This document shows, piece after piece, positions 1 through 7,258 of a stretch of DNA of 30,889 nt; positions within the stretch are counted from its first letter, which is position 1, and each line of letters opens with the position of its first letter. A program made the position numbers and the translations under genes. The notes under the pieces were generated by a model. It saw only the letters and a program-made list of their open reading frames with translations, ran no database searches and had not been told where the DNA came from. Source of the DNA: JACOXT01 sp964372855 (lineage in GTDB: Bacteria; Patescibacteriota; Microgenomatia; Levybacterales; UBA12049); the NCBI GenBank assembly GCA_964372855.1, contig CAYJRY010000010.1:1-30889 (forward strand). Direction: 5' to 3'.

Positions 1-259
1 AAAAGAGTATTTTAAAAAACTCAAAAATTTATCAAATATATTTCACTTAGTTCCATTATGACCTACAACAAAATATCAGATAATAAAAGATTTTCTTAAT
101 TTTAAGAAAGTAAATTACAAACTTACAAAAGGAAATGGAGTAAAAATAAGTAGATTTCTAAAATCACGATATAAAAAATATATTAATATGAACAGCTATG
201 GAACTGATATGAAGAATGCATTTGCAAAATTGTTGGAATTTGAAAATGGCTCAAAATGA
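1..259 (+). pseudogene. 3' part of an unidentified CDS interrupted by an in-frame TGA
   Basis: One reading frame runs from base 2 to a TGA at 257-259 and is broken only by a TGA at 59-61. The part before the break reads KEYFKKLKNLSNIFHLVPL and the part after begins PTTKYQIIKDFLNFKKV and ends LLEFENGSK. The other two frames contain stops close to the left edge. The final TGA overlaps the ATG of the next gene (ATGA), the arrangement expected of a real upstream cistron in the same operon. I do not recognise the family. It may be a decayed gene, a sequencing error, or a shorter gene starting at the ATG at 188. Translation with TGA as an amino acid is unlikely because TGA ends several intact genes here. 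Confidence 0.4.
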
Positions 260-1446
260 AAAAAAAGAAACTTGCGATTATTTTAGGAATTAGACCAGAT
301 CTTATTCGAGCTTCTCTTATTATTAAGCATCTTGAGAAAGCTAAGAATATTAAAGTAATAATAATTTGGTCAGGACAAAACTATTCTTATAACTTAAAAG
401 ATGTTTTCTTCAAAGATCTTAATGTTCGAAAACCTGACATTGAATTGGATTGCCGGGGAAATACAGATGCAGAAATTGTATCAAAGTTAATAGCAAATCT
501 ATATCCAGTTTTTGAAAAAATAAAGCCAGATGCAACGATTTTTTTAGGTGATACAAATACAGTTATGGGGTGTATTGCAGCTTCCCAACTCAATATTCCA
601 ATTATCCATATTGAAGGTTGCTGGCATTCTTATGACTGGAGAATGCCAGAGGAAAAAATACGAACAATAATAGACCATTTATCAGATGTAATTTATACAT
701 ACGAAGAAGAGTATAAGCAATTGGGAATAGCCGAAGGAATAAATCCTAAAAATATTGTAGTAGTAAAAAACCCTATCGTTGACGTATTGAATGAATTTTA
801 TTTTTCAAAAATAGATAATTTTAAAAAAAATATAGATAATGAATTTTTTAAATCTAAAGGTATACAAAAAAACAAGTATTATCTAATGACTTGTCACAGA
901 CGAGAAAATGTACATATTGATAAATCTTTCAAAGCAATAATAGATTTAGTAAGTAAAGCAAAATATCCAATTTATTTCCCTGCAAGTTATAGAACACAAA
1001 AAGTAGTAAAAGAAAAAAATATAAAACTTCCTAAAAATCTTATTGTCGCTGATCCAATAGGGTATGAGGATATGCTTAAATTGCTGACTTTTGCAAAAGC
1101 TGTTATCACAGATTCGGGAACATTAAATGAAGAAGCATGTATTTTAAATATTCCTTGTATAAATTTACGTAAATCTACAGAACGTCCTCAGGTATACGAT
1201 GTTAAATCATCTGTAAAATTTGATCCTGATCAGCCTAATAAATATCCTGTATCAATCGTTTATAAAAAGCTTGAAAAGATAACCGGCACAAAATGGAATA
1301 ACCCGTTTGGAGATGGTAAATCATCCGAAAGAATCGCTAATGATATAATTAATAGATTAAAACAAGGAAGAATTAGAGGCTTTCTGCCCGAAAATAACCA
1401 CCTGCCTATTAATCGATCTTTCATCGAAGATGGTATCGAATTATAA
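256..1446 (+). CDS. UDP-N-acetylglucosamine 2-epimerase family protein (WecB/WbjD-like)
   Basis: Non-hydrolysing UDP-GlcNAc 2-epimerases have a GT-B fold and invert C2 of UDP-HexNAc for surface-polysaccharide precursors. The 396-residue protein has the family landmarks in order: a GxRPD N-terminus (GIRPDLIRAS), SGQNYSYNLKDVFFKDL near residue 40, FLGDTNTVMGC near 95, PEEKIRTIIDHLSD near 130, CHRRENVH near 215 and TDSGTLNEEA near 285. The usual HxEAG is changed to HIEGCWHS. The GQNY, FFKDL and KPD pattern recalls WbjD/FnlC, which acts in the UDP-FucNAc pathway, and a CapE/FnlA-like dehydratase lies nearby on the other strand. The substrate cannot be fixed from sequence. Its ATG overlaps the preceding TGA, and its last 17 bases overlap the next gene, so the three are probably one transcript. 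Confidence 0.85.
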   Translation: MKKKKLAIILGIRPDLIRASLIIKHLEKAKNIKVIIIWSGQNYSYNLKDVFFKDLNVRKPDIELDCRGNTDAEIVSKLIANLYPVFEKIKPDATIFLGDTNTVMGCIAASQLNIPIIHIEGCWHSYDWRMPEEKIRTIIDHLSDVIYTYEEEYKQLGIAEGINPKNIVVVKNPIVDVLNEFYFSKIDNFKKNIDNEFFKSKGIQKNKYYLMTCHRRENVHIDKSFKAIIDLVSKAKYPIYFPASYRTQKVVKEKNIKLPKNLIVADPIGYEDMLKLLTFAKAVITDSGTLNEEACILNIPCINLRKSTERPQVYDVKSSVKFDPDQPNKYPVSIVYKKLEKITGTKWNNPFGDGKSSERIANDIINRLKQGRIRGFLPENNHLPINRSFIEDGIEL

Positions 1447-2173
1447 AAGAAAAACATTAGCCATAATTATACCAATGTACAATGAAGAAGATAATGCTTC
1501 GGAATGTATTGACCGAGTAATAAACAATATAAAATCATTGAAAGTCTTTGCATCATTAATAGTAATTAATGATGGAAGTACAGACTCTACTTCCAAAATT
1601 CTTCTAAAAAAACAGAATATATATAAAAAAAATATTTTTATAATAAATCTAACTAAAAATAAAGGATATGGCGCTGCTACTAAACTGGGATTAACTTGGG
1701 CTTTGAAAAATGGTTATGAATGGTGTCTGCATATGGATTCTGACTTAACAAATGATCCCAAATATATTAAAGATTTCGTTAAATTTGTGACTCAAGAATT
1801 TGACTGCATTAAAGCATCACGATATATTAAGGGGTCAAAAATAGTTAATGTGCCTTATTTTAGAAAAATAATATCTTATCTTGGTAACTATTTAGCATCA
1901 ATATTATTTAATGTAGGAATTAAAGATTGTACAAATGGTTTCAGAATGGTCAGACTTACAACGATTAAAGATATTCAGTTTATTGAGAGTAATTTTTCTA
2001 TAATACTTGAAGAATTATATTATCTTAGAAAAAGAAATGCACTCTTCAAAGAGATACCCTACACCTTAACAGTCAGAACAAATTCAAAATCACATTTTCG
2101 ATATAATTTCAAAGTATTCAAGGATTATTTAAAGTATGCTTTTAGAGCTTTTTTACTGTCTATTAAATCTTAA
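1430..2173 (+). CDS. Family 2 glycosyltransferase, dolichyl-phosphate-mannose-synthase-like
   Basis: This 247-residue protein has a GT-A fold signature: IIIPMYNEEDNASECID at the N-terminus, VINDGSTDSTSKIL near residue 45, GYGAATKLGLTWAL near 80 and the metal-binding MDSDL near 103. No C-terminal membrane segments are visible, so it resembles soluble DPM1-type enzymes that transfer a sugar from a nucleotide donor to a lipid phosphate. The CTNGFRMVR stretch near residue 165 is typical of this subgroup. It overlaps the 3' end of the epimerase gene by 17 bases. Its own 3' end overlaps the convergent dehydratase gene by 21 bases, leaving no room for a separate terminator. Donor and acceptor are unknown. 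Confidence 0.85.
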   Translation: MVSNYKRKTLAIIIPMYNEEDNASECIDRVINNIKSLKVFASLIVINDGSTDSTSKILLKKQNIYKKNIFIINLTKNKGYGAATKLGLTWALKNGYEWCLHMDSDLTNDPKYIKDFVKFVTQEFDCIKASRYIKGSKIVNVPYFRKIISYLGNYLASILFNVGIKDCTNGFRMVRLTTIKDIQFIESNFSIILEELYYLRKRNALFKEIPYTLTVRTNSKSHFRYNFKVFKDYLKYAFRAFLLSIKS

Positions 2174-3205
2174 TTCTTGTTGAATTTCAGGAAGCTTTAA
2201 TAAAAGTTTAATAGTCTCTGATACATTAAGTCTTGTTGTGTTTTCAGATGTAAAAGGTTCGATATTTTTAACATTTACTCTTTCTCCTTGGTAAAAATAC
2301 TTATTATAATCTAAACCCTGACTTTCGCTTGGAATTTTGTAATAAGATGATACTTCTTGAGCACGCAGTATTTCTTCTCTTGTCACTAATGTTTCATGCA
2401 TTTTTTCACCAGCTCTTATACCAACTTCTATAAACTTTTTTGTATAATTAAATATCTTGCAAACAGCTTCTGCTAAAGTTTTTATAGTACAGGCTGGAGC
2501 CTTTCTTACATAAATAAATCCATTTTGTCCTTCTTCAAGAGCATATAGCACTAACTCTACCGATACAGATAAAGGCAATAAAAAACGCGTCATGTCCGGA
2601 TGTGTAACTATAATTTCTTTTTTTTGTCTAATAAGTCTTACAAAAAATGGTAAAACAGATCCTCTTGTATATAGTACGTTTCCATACCTTACTCCACAAA
2701 GAGTAGTTTCATTTCTTCCTTTTTCTATAAAATTTTTAGACTCAGCAATCATTACTTTTTCCATCATAGCTTTTGATAACCCAAGTGCATTTATTGGATA
2801 AACTGCTTTGTCAGTGCTTAGCACTATAACTTTTTGTACCTTATTCTTAATTGCCGCTTGGATAACATTATGTGTTCCTAGTACATTTGTTTTAATCGCT
2901 TCCATTGGAAAAAATTCACAGGTTGGGACTTGTTTGAGTGCTGCTGCGTGGAATACATAATCTACTCCATACATGGCATTTTCAATTGTTTCCCTATCTC
3001 TTACATCTCCAATAATAAACTTAAGAAGGGGGCTATCATATTTATTACGCATATCGAATTGTTTTTTTTCATCACGACTTAGAATAATAACTCGTTTAGG
3101 TTTAAGTTTTAAAAACTTTTCTGCTACTATACTTCCGAAAGATCCAGTTCCTCCTGTTACAAGTATTGTTTTGTTTTTTATTACTTTTTTGTATTTTCTT
3201 TCCAT
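2153..3205 (-). CDS. UDP-GlcNAc 4,6-dehydratase/epimerase family protein (CapE/FnlA/PseB-like)
   Basis: Short-chain dehydrogenase of the polysaccharide-biosynthesis group. It has an NAD(P)-binding ILVTGGTGSFG near the N-terminus, GDVRDRETIENAMYGVDYV, HAAALKQVP, a TNVLGTHNVI helix, VLSTDKAVYPINALGLSKAM, RYGNVLYTRGSVLPFF and MTRFLLPL. The active-site lysine sits in the sequence DKAVYPINALGLSKAM, where the usual Y-x3-K spacing of classical SDRs is altered, as in CapD/CapE relatives. These enzymes make 4-keto-6-deoxy UDP-sugars, the first step towards FucNAc- or QuiNAc-type residues. I place the start at the ATG at 3205; a TTG at 3217 would add four residues (MSQS). It lies 21 bases after the GT2 stop, so it is co-transcribed with it. 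Residual uncertainty is about which epimer is made. Confidence 0.85.
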   Translation of the reverse strand: MERKYKKVIKNKTILVTGGTGSFGSIVAEKFLKLKPKRVIILSRDEKKQFDMRNKYDSPLLKFIIGDVRDRETIENAMYGVDYVFHAAALKQVPTCEFFPMEAIKTNVLGTHNVIQAAIKNKVQKVIVLSTDKAVYPINALGLSKAMMEKVMIAESKNFIEKGRNETTLCGVRYGNVLYTRGSVLPFFVRLIRQKKEIIVTHPDMTRFLLPLSVSVELVLYALEEGQNGFIYVRKAPACTIKTLAEAVCKIFNYTKKFIEVGIRAGEKMHETLVTREEILRAQEVSSYYKIPSESQGLDYNKYFYQGERVNVKNIEPFTSENTTRLNVSETIKLLLKLPEIQQELRFNRQ

Positions 3206-3226
3206 ACTCTGGGACAATATTATATA

Positions 3227-4177
3227 TCAAATTGATTTTAGAATTCCAACTAATGTACCGAGTATAACAGCAATATCCGAAGTTATTTGCAAAACTGGTA
3301 ATACAATAAAAGCTCGCCAATTATTAACATATCTATAGTTTTTAACGATTGACCAAACAAAATAGAGAATAAAAAGTAATATAATTATATAAAGAATTAA
3401 TTTTGATGTCGAAAATATTGCAAAGAGCAATAGAATAAAACCTAAAATATATCTTAAAAAAAGAAGGGGTGTTTGTGGTCGAAAATACCCCGCCATCCCA
3501 TCGCCCATGGCATATCGGAAAAACTGATTAAATGCATCTAATATATTTTTTCTCTGTGGCCAATAAACAATAGCGTTATCCGAAGTTTTAAACTCAAATT
3601 CTTTTTCTTTCATTTTTCTGGCAAAGACTAAATCTTCACAAGTGTCTAGATATTTAGGATATCCTCCCACTTCTTTCCAAGCACTTTTTTTAAATGCAAT
3701 TGAACGAGATGAGGGTAAAAAGTTATCTTTGTCCAATCGATCAGGCATTATACATGTATAGGCAGCAAGACATTTTTGAAATATATTTTTTATTATTGGC
3801 TTATAATACCCTGCAACAACATCAACATCTGAATTTTCAAATGGTTTTGAAATATTTTTAACCCAATTTTTATCTAATATGCAGCCACCATCTGTGCAAA
3901 CGATAATGCTTCCGGTAGAATTCTTGATTGCCTCATTCCTTCCAACTGATCGATTTCCTTTCTTTATTATAAATTTAAACTTTATTTTTTTATTTGAAAT
4001 TTGTCCTGAGCTAGCCGAATGGATAAAATTTGAAATTTCTGATGCAGTTGCATCAGTTGATCCTCCATCTACAATAACAATCTCATTCGGAAATTTGCTT
4101 TGAATTGATAGTGAACCCAATAAATTCTTGATAGTTTTTTCTTCGTTTAAAACTGTAGTTATAAAAGAAATTTTCAT
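3227..4177 (-). CDS. Family 2 glycosyltransferase with C-terminal membrane segments
   Basis: The N-terminal domain (residues 1-230) is a GT-A transferase: FITTVLNEEKTIKNLL, EIVIVDGGSTDATASEI, CTDGGCILDKNW as the DxD-region counterpart and GGYPKYLDTCEDLVFARK, whose ED pair matches the catalytic ED of processive GT2 enzymes. The last 85 residues contain two to three hydrophobic segments (near YILGFILLLFAIF, LILYIIILLFILYFVW and VLQITSDIAVILGTLVG), so it is membrane-anchored and probably adds sugars to a lipid-linked glycan. Residues 47-63 (EISNFIHSASSGQISNK) are the translation of a 50-bp repeat element and are not part of the ancestral domain. It starts 16 bases after the GT4 stop, in an operon order GT4-GT2-dehydratase. 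Confidence 0.88.
   Translation of the reverse strand: MKISFITTVLNEEKTIKNLLGSLSIQSKFPNEIVIVDGGSTDATASEISNFIHSASSGQISNKKIKFKFIIKKGNRSVGRNEAIKNSTGSIIVCTDGGCILDKNWVKNISKPFENSDVDVVAGYYKPIIKNIFQKCLAAYTCIMPDRLDKDNFLPSSRSIAFKKSAWKEVGGYPKYLDTCEDLVFARKMKEKEFEFKTSDNAIVYWPQRKNILDAFNQFFRYAMGDGMAGYFRPQTPLLFLRYILGFILLLFAIFSTSKLILYIIILLFILYFVWSIVKNYRYVNNWRAFIVLPVLQITSDIAVILGTLVGILKSI
3989..4038 (-). repeat. 50-bp composite element (7+7+22+7+7) inside a GT2 gene
   Basis: On the coding strand, units AAATTTC and AAATTTT precede a 22-base core running ATCCATTCGG-CTAGCTCAGGAC (4003-4024), followed by AAATTTC and AAATAAA. The core matches 19 of 22 bases of an element with the same architecture at 28078-28127 in glmS. 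Here the core is read in a frame giving HSASSGQ. It resembles a dispersed repeat that I recall appearing as STSSGQ or FDKLRT peptides in proteins of many uncultivated bacteria; that recollection is not checked. Confidence 0.8.
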
Positions 4178-4193
4178 ATTACAAATACTATCT

Positions 4194-5234
4194 TTATCTC
4201 CAAAGATGAAGATATAAAGAAACTACTTCATTCCATGTTTTCATTCTAGACCACCTATGCCCGTTGTAAATTAATCTTTCTTTTTCTTTCGGATTCTTTA
4301 TAAACTCATACAGTTTATTTGCTAGTGTCTTTGAATTTTTTGCAATAACAATAAAAGGAGCAAATGGTGCCATTTTCAAGTAGTCTTCTTTAAGTGCATT
4401 ATTATAAACAGAAAAAACAAGTTTTTTGTTCTTTAATGCTTCAAGAATGCAAAGATATGATGAGGCAAAAACAATGTTGGTTTTTTCTATAAACGAATCC
4501 ACATCTTCAATGTACCCATAAACTTTCCCATATTTTTCTACTTTTTTTCTAAGTTTTCCATCCCCACATGCTTTAAATTCAAAATCAATTCTCTTCTCCT
4601 TTAGTTTCTTAAGCGCTTTTAAATAAATCTGAATCCCCATATCTTCTTCCAAGCGACCGATAAAAAGAATTTTTAATTTTGAATTTTGAATTTTGAATTT
4701 ATTTCGGATTTTGAATTTTGAATTTTGAACTTTATTAACAACTACTCCTCCATATGTTACAAAATCAGGCTTTACTCCGTACCATTTTTTCATAAAATCT
4801 CCAACGCAAATATTTCCACTTGACAATTTCTCAGAAATTCGTCTTATTAATATTGCTTTTTTAGGAATTGGATAATCTTCATATCCGTGAAATGTAACGA
4901 ATGCCTTTTTTCGAGGATATAGAAAAAGAAAAGGAAAATACCAAAAAAACACATCATGACAATGAATTAAATTTGCTGACTTAACGACAGATCTTAATTT
5001 AAGAAGTTCTCTCCAAATTCTAAATTTTTTAAACCAATCATTTTCCCCAACCGAAATTCTTCTTATTTTGATCCCATTAACTTCCTCAATTCTTGGCAAA
5101 TCATCTGAATATCGTTCTGTAATAACCATAACTTTGTACCCCATATCTTTTAGGACCTTACTAATTTCCAAAACATGTTTCTCAACACCGCCAATATGAG
5201 GATAAAAAAGCTTACAAAAAAACAAAATCTTCAT
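4194..5234 (-). CDS. Family 4 glycosyltransferase
   Basis: A 346-residue GT-B glycosyltransferase. The N-terminal Rossmann domain opens with LFFCKLFYPHIGGVEKHVLEI, the glycine-rich donor/acceptor loop typical of GT4, followed by KVMVITERYSDDLP and IHCHDVFFWYFP. The C-terminal domain starts at ILFIGRLEEDMG (residue 189), and FASSYLCILEALKNKKLV near 260 occupies the place of the family's E-x7-E region, in a divergent form. Residues 168-188 (KVQNSKFKIRNKFKIQNSKLK) are a translated 7-bp tandem repeat sitting exactly at the linker between the two domains. The protein is slightly short for GT4. It is the first gene of a three-gene minus-strand operon. The sugar is unknown; MshA activity is not suggested by the N-terminal motif. 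Confidence 0.88.
   Translation of the reverse strand: MKILFFCKLFYPHIGGVEKHVLEISKVLKDMGYKVMVITERYSDDLPRIEEVNGIKIRRISVGENDWFKKFRIWRELLKLRSVVKSANLIHCHDVFFWYFPFLFLYPRKKAFVTFHGYEDYPIPKKAILIRRISEKLSSGNICVGDFMKKWYGVKPDFVTYGGVVVNKVQNSKFKIRNKFKIQNSKLKILFIGRLEEDMGIQIYLKALKKLKEKRIDFEFKACGDGKLRKKVEKYGKVYGYIEDVDSFIEKTNIVFASSYLCILEALKNKKLVFSVYNNALKEDYLKMAPFAPFIVIAKNSKTLANKLYEFIKNPKEKERLIYNGHRWSRMKTWNEVVSLYLHLWR
4674..4729 (-). repeat. 7-bp tandem repeat tract inside the GT4 gene
   Basis: Coding-strand units AAAATTC are repeated about three times on each side of a short irregular spacer that shifts the phase. Three 7-bp units equal seven codons, so the tract reads as the heptapeptide K-I-Q-N-S-K-F/L. It encodes about 19 residues at the interdomain linker. 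Confidence 0.85.
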
Positions 5235-5341
5235 TTAAAGCTTTATTCGCCCTAAATTCTACCATGCTAATATAGAAATTAAAATATGCGTTTTTTTCTA
5301 TAAGAGTTCCTGTATAGGTTAAAGAGAAGGTGCCAAGCTAA

Positions 5342-5358
5342 TCCACCTCGAAGGTGGA
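5342..5358 (-). other. Hairpin overlapping the 3' end of tRNA-Val
   Basis: Bases 5342-5348 (tccacct) pair perfectly with 5352-5358 (aggtgga) around a 3-base loop. The right arm includes the last four bases of the tRNA, so in the precursor this stem competes with the acceptor stem. The sequence after it on the minus strand (TTAGCTTGGCACC) has no strong T run, so it is at best a weak terminator and might mark 3' processing. Confidence 0.5.
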
Positions 5359-5426
5359 CCCGAGAGGATTCGAACCTCTGACCTTTCGCATGTGAAGCGA
5401 ACGTTCTACCGCTGAACTACGAGTCC
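5355..5426 (-). tRNA. tRNA-Val(CAC)
   Basis: The 72-base minus-strand sequence folds fully: acceptor GGACTCG with CGGGTCC (one G-T pair), D stem GTTC/GAAC, anticodon stem TTCGC/GCGAA with loop TTCACAT giving anticodon CAC, a five-base variable loop, and T stem AGAGG/CCTCT with loop TTCGAAT. The discriminator base is A. The CCA end is not encoded (ACCT follows), so CCA must be added by a nucleotidyltransferase. Confidence 0.95.
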
Positions 5427-5438
5427 AAACACCCATCT

Positions 5439-5467
5439 ATTTTACACCTTTTCTTCTTAATTGACAA
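5439..5467 (-). promoter_or_regulatory. Sigma-70-type promoter of tRNA-Val
   Basis: On the minus strand TTGTCA (5462-5467) and TAAAAT (5439-5444) are separated by exactly 17 bases, ending 12 bases before the tRNA. The -35 box overlaps the -35 box of the plus-strand lepB promoter by five bases. Confidence 0.65.
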
Positions 5468-5489
5468 AAAGTTGAAATACTGGGACAAT
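5461..5489 (+). promoter_or_regulatory. Sigma-70-type promoter of lepB
   Basis: TTGACA (5461-5466) and GACAAT (5484-5489) are separated by exactly 17 bases. Transcription would begin near 5496, after the ATG at 5492, which supports the ATG at 5516 as the lepB start with a leader of about 20 bases. Confidence 0.6.
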
Positions 5490-5515
5490 AAATGTTAACA
5501 ATTAATTTTAAAAAA

Positions 5516-6082
5516 ATGGAATTTATCCGCAGAGCTTATTTTTTTATACTAGACATAATCCAGACACTTCTTCTTGTTTTTGCTGTATTTATCGTCATTT
5601 ATATTTTTCTTTTTCGTCCATTTCAAGTCAATGGAGACTCCATGTACCCAAACTTTGTCCATAAAGAGTATGTGATGACAAATATCATAGGTTTACGGTT
5701 CAACGAACCAAAATTTGCTGACGTAGTCGTATTCAGGGCGCCTCCCGACCAGCAGCGTGATTTTATAAAACGCGTAATAGCTGTTCCTGGCGACAAAATA
5801 ACTATAGCAGGTGGTAAAGTTTATGTTAACGGTAGTCTTTTAGATGAAAGCAGGTATCTTGAGTCTTCAATAAATACACGTTCGGGAATTTTTCTGCAAG
5901 AAGGAGAGACGCTAACTGTTCCTGTAAATTCTTATTTTGTGATGGGAGACAATAGAGTTGAGAGTTCGGACTCAAGAGAATGGGGATTTGTCACAAAATC
6001 TCAAATTATTGGAACAGCTTTTTTTATTTATTGGCCGCCTGATAAAATAGGCTTTATAAAAAATCCCTATGAAACTAGATAG
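5516..6082 (+). CDS. lepB: Signal peptidase I
   Basis: Type I signal peptidase cleaves signal peptides of exported proteins at the outer face of the membrane with a Ser/Lys dyad. A single N-terminal membrane segment (IIQTLLLVFAVFIVIYIFLF) is followed by box B VNGDSMYPNF, which carries the nucleophile Ser, and box D DFIKRVIAVPGD, which carries the general-base Lys. Box E appears as VMGDNRVESSDSREWG. At 188 residues it is a compact form of the family. I prefer the ATG at 5516 (MEFIRRAYF) over the one at 5492 because the likely -10 box ends at 5489. Its 3' end overlaps convergent parB by eight bases. It is transcribed away from the tRNA gene. Confidence 0.95.
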   Translation: MEFIRRAYFFILDIIQTLLLVFAVFIVIYIFLFRPFQVNGDSMYPNFVHKEYVMTNIIGLRFNEPKFADVVVFRAPPDQQRDFIKRVIAVPGDKITIAGGKVYVNGSLLDESRYLESSINTRSGIFLQEGETLTVPVNSYFVMGDNRVESSDSREWGFVTKSQIIGTAFFIYWPPDKIGFIKNPYETR

Positions 6083-6902
6083 CTTGCGATTTTGCCTTCT
6101 CTAGTACATCGCATAACTCCTTAATCAAAGGACCACTTCTATGAACATCACCGCTAATTTTTGCTACAAATCTTCCTTCACGACCGGATTGGTAAATATC
6201 TACATCCGTAAAACCCCAAAGTTGTTGAATTTTATTAGCTTTATCATCCATTTCCTTAATGTAAATTCTATCAACTTTTGTTCTTGGCTCTTTTTTCTCA
6301 ATTTCCGCTTTTATTTTTCGCGCCATGTCTTCTGTCTGCCGAGCCGTGCTATTTTCCCTAAGTATTCTTTTGAAAAGTTCAAGCATCAAATTAGTGTCTC
6401 CAATTGATATAAGAGGCCTAACATGTCCTTCATTAATAACACCAGCAATAAGAGCATCTTTAATGGCATCTGGTAAAGTGAGTAATCTTATGGTATTTGA
6501 TACTGATGGAGCAGATTTTCCAACTCTTTTAGCAACTTCATTTGTCCCGAGTCCAAATTCTTCAATCAACCTTTTATATGCTTGTGCTCGCTCTATTGGA
6601 TTTAAATCCTCTCGTTGAACATTCTCAACAATTGACATCTCAAGCATACCTCTAGGCGTTGTTTCTTTAACAACAACTGGAACTTTTTTAAGACCCAATA
6701 TTTTTGCAGCCCTCCAGCGTCTTTCTCCTGCAATTATCTGATAACCTGCTGGAGTTTTTGCAACAACAAGAGGTTCTAGTATTCCTTGTTCTCTAATAGA
6801 ATCTACAAGATCATTCAAAGAGGAAGGAGAAATCAATCCACGAGGCTGTAGCGGATTTGATTGGAGCATATCAATCTCAAGCTCATATATCTTTTCTTCC
6901 AT
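6075..6902 (-). CDS. parB: ParB/Spo0J-family chromosome partition protein
   Basis: ParB proteins bind parS sites and act as CTP-dependent clamps that ParA moves to segregate chromosomes. The 275-residue protein has the N-terminal CTPase domain with SIREQGILEPLVV, the GERRWRAAK box (family GERRxRA) and ENVQREDLNPIERAQAY, then the helix-turn-helix region GLGTNEVAKRVGKSAPSVSNTIRLL and GVINEGHVRPLI. The C-terminal part after residue 185 is lysine-rich and ends in a short possible dimerisation domain. No parA is adjacent and I found no convincing parS in the window. It starts five bases after rpmA and is likely co-transcribed with it. Confidence 0.93.
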   Translation of the reverse strand: MEEKIYELEIDMLQSNPLQPRGLISPSSLNDLVDSIREQGILEPLVVAKTPAGYQIIAGERRWRAAKILGLKKVPVVVKETTPRGMLEMSIVENVQREDLNPIERAQAYKRLIEEFGLGTNEVAKRVGKSAPSVSNTIRLLTLPDAIKDALIAGVINEGHVRPLISIGDTNLMLELFKRILRENSTARQTEDMARKIKAEIEKKEPRTKVDRIYIKEMDDKANKIQQLWGFTDVDIYQSGREGRFVAKISGDVHRSGPLIKELCDVLEKAKSQAI

Positions 6903-6907
6903 AATTA

Positions 6908-7159
6908 CTATAGTTTCACAACTTCTGCAATTTTTTTACCTTTTGCTTTTTTGAAATTAACTACTCCATCTTTTGTGGCAAAAAGTGAATAATCTTTTCC
7001 GATTGAAACACCTACTCCCGGGAAAAACTTTGACCCACGCTGTCTTAATATAATATTTCCTTTAAAGATTTTTTGACCACCATATAATTTTACGCCTAAG
7101 CGCTTAGATATAGAATCGCGATTACCTTTTACTGCTCCTTGTGCTTTCGTGTGTGCCAT
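6908..7159 (-). CDS. rpmA: 50S ribosomal protein bL27
   Basis: bL27 lies at the peptidyl-transferase centre of the large subunit. The 83 residues match the family: MAHTKAQGAVKGNRDS, KRLGVKLYGGQ, GNIILRQRGSKFFPG and GKDYSLFATKDGVV. The usual glycine-rich GGGSTxNGRDS tail is AQGAVKGNRDS here. There is no N-terminal extension needing cleavage. It has its own promoter at 7200-7228 despite following rplU, the usual partner, by 99 bases. Confidence 0.96.
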   Translation of the reverse strand: MAHTKAQGAVKGNRDSISKRLGVKLYGGQKIFKGNIILRQRGSKFFPGVGVSIGKDYSLFATKDGVVNFKKAKGKKIAEVVKL

Positions 7160-7199
7160 AATTTTAAATTAAAAACTAAAAATTCGTAAAATTTTCTTT

Positions 7200-7228
7200 A
7201 TTCTAAACGGACTTTTCACAAAAGTCAA
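7200..7228 (-). promoter_or_regulatory. Promoter upstream of rpmA
   Basis: TTGACT (7223-7228) and TAGAAT (7200-7205) on the minus strand are spaced by exactly 17 bases, about 40 bases upstream of the rpmA ATG. The spacer begins with a small inverted repeat, ACTTTT-GTG-AAAAGT, overlapping the -35 box. Confidence 0.65.
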
Positions 7229-7258
7229 TACATCAAAGCGTATCAATTAAACTTGAAG

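Noticed and set aside
59..61. TGA read as glycine or tryptophan (alternative genetic code)
   Set aside because: Intact genes such as ileS, ftsW, the ftsQ-like gene and a GT2 gene end in TGA, several with tight overlaps to the next start, so TGA is a stop here.
7166..7193. Heptamer-like run between rplU and rpmA
   Set aside because: The AT-rich units (aaattaa, aaactaa, aaattcg) are too irregular to call a member of the 7-bp repeat family.
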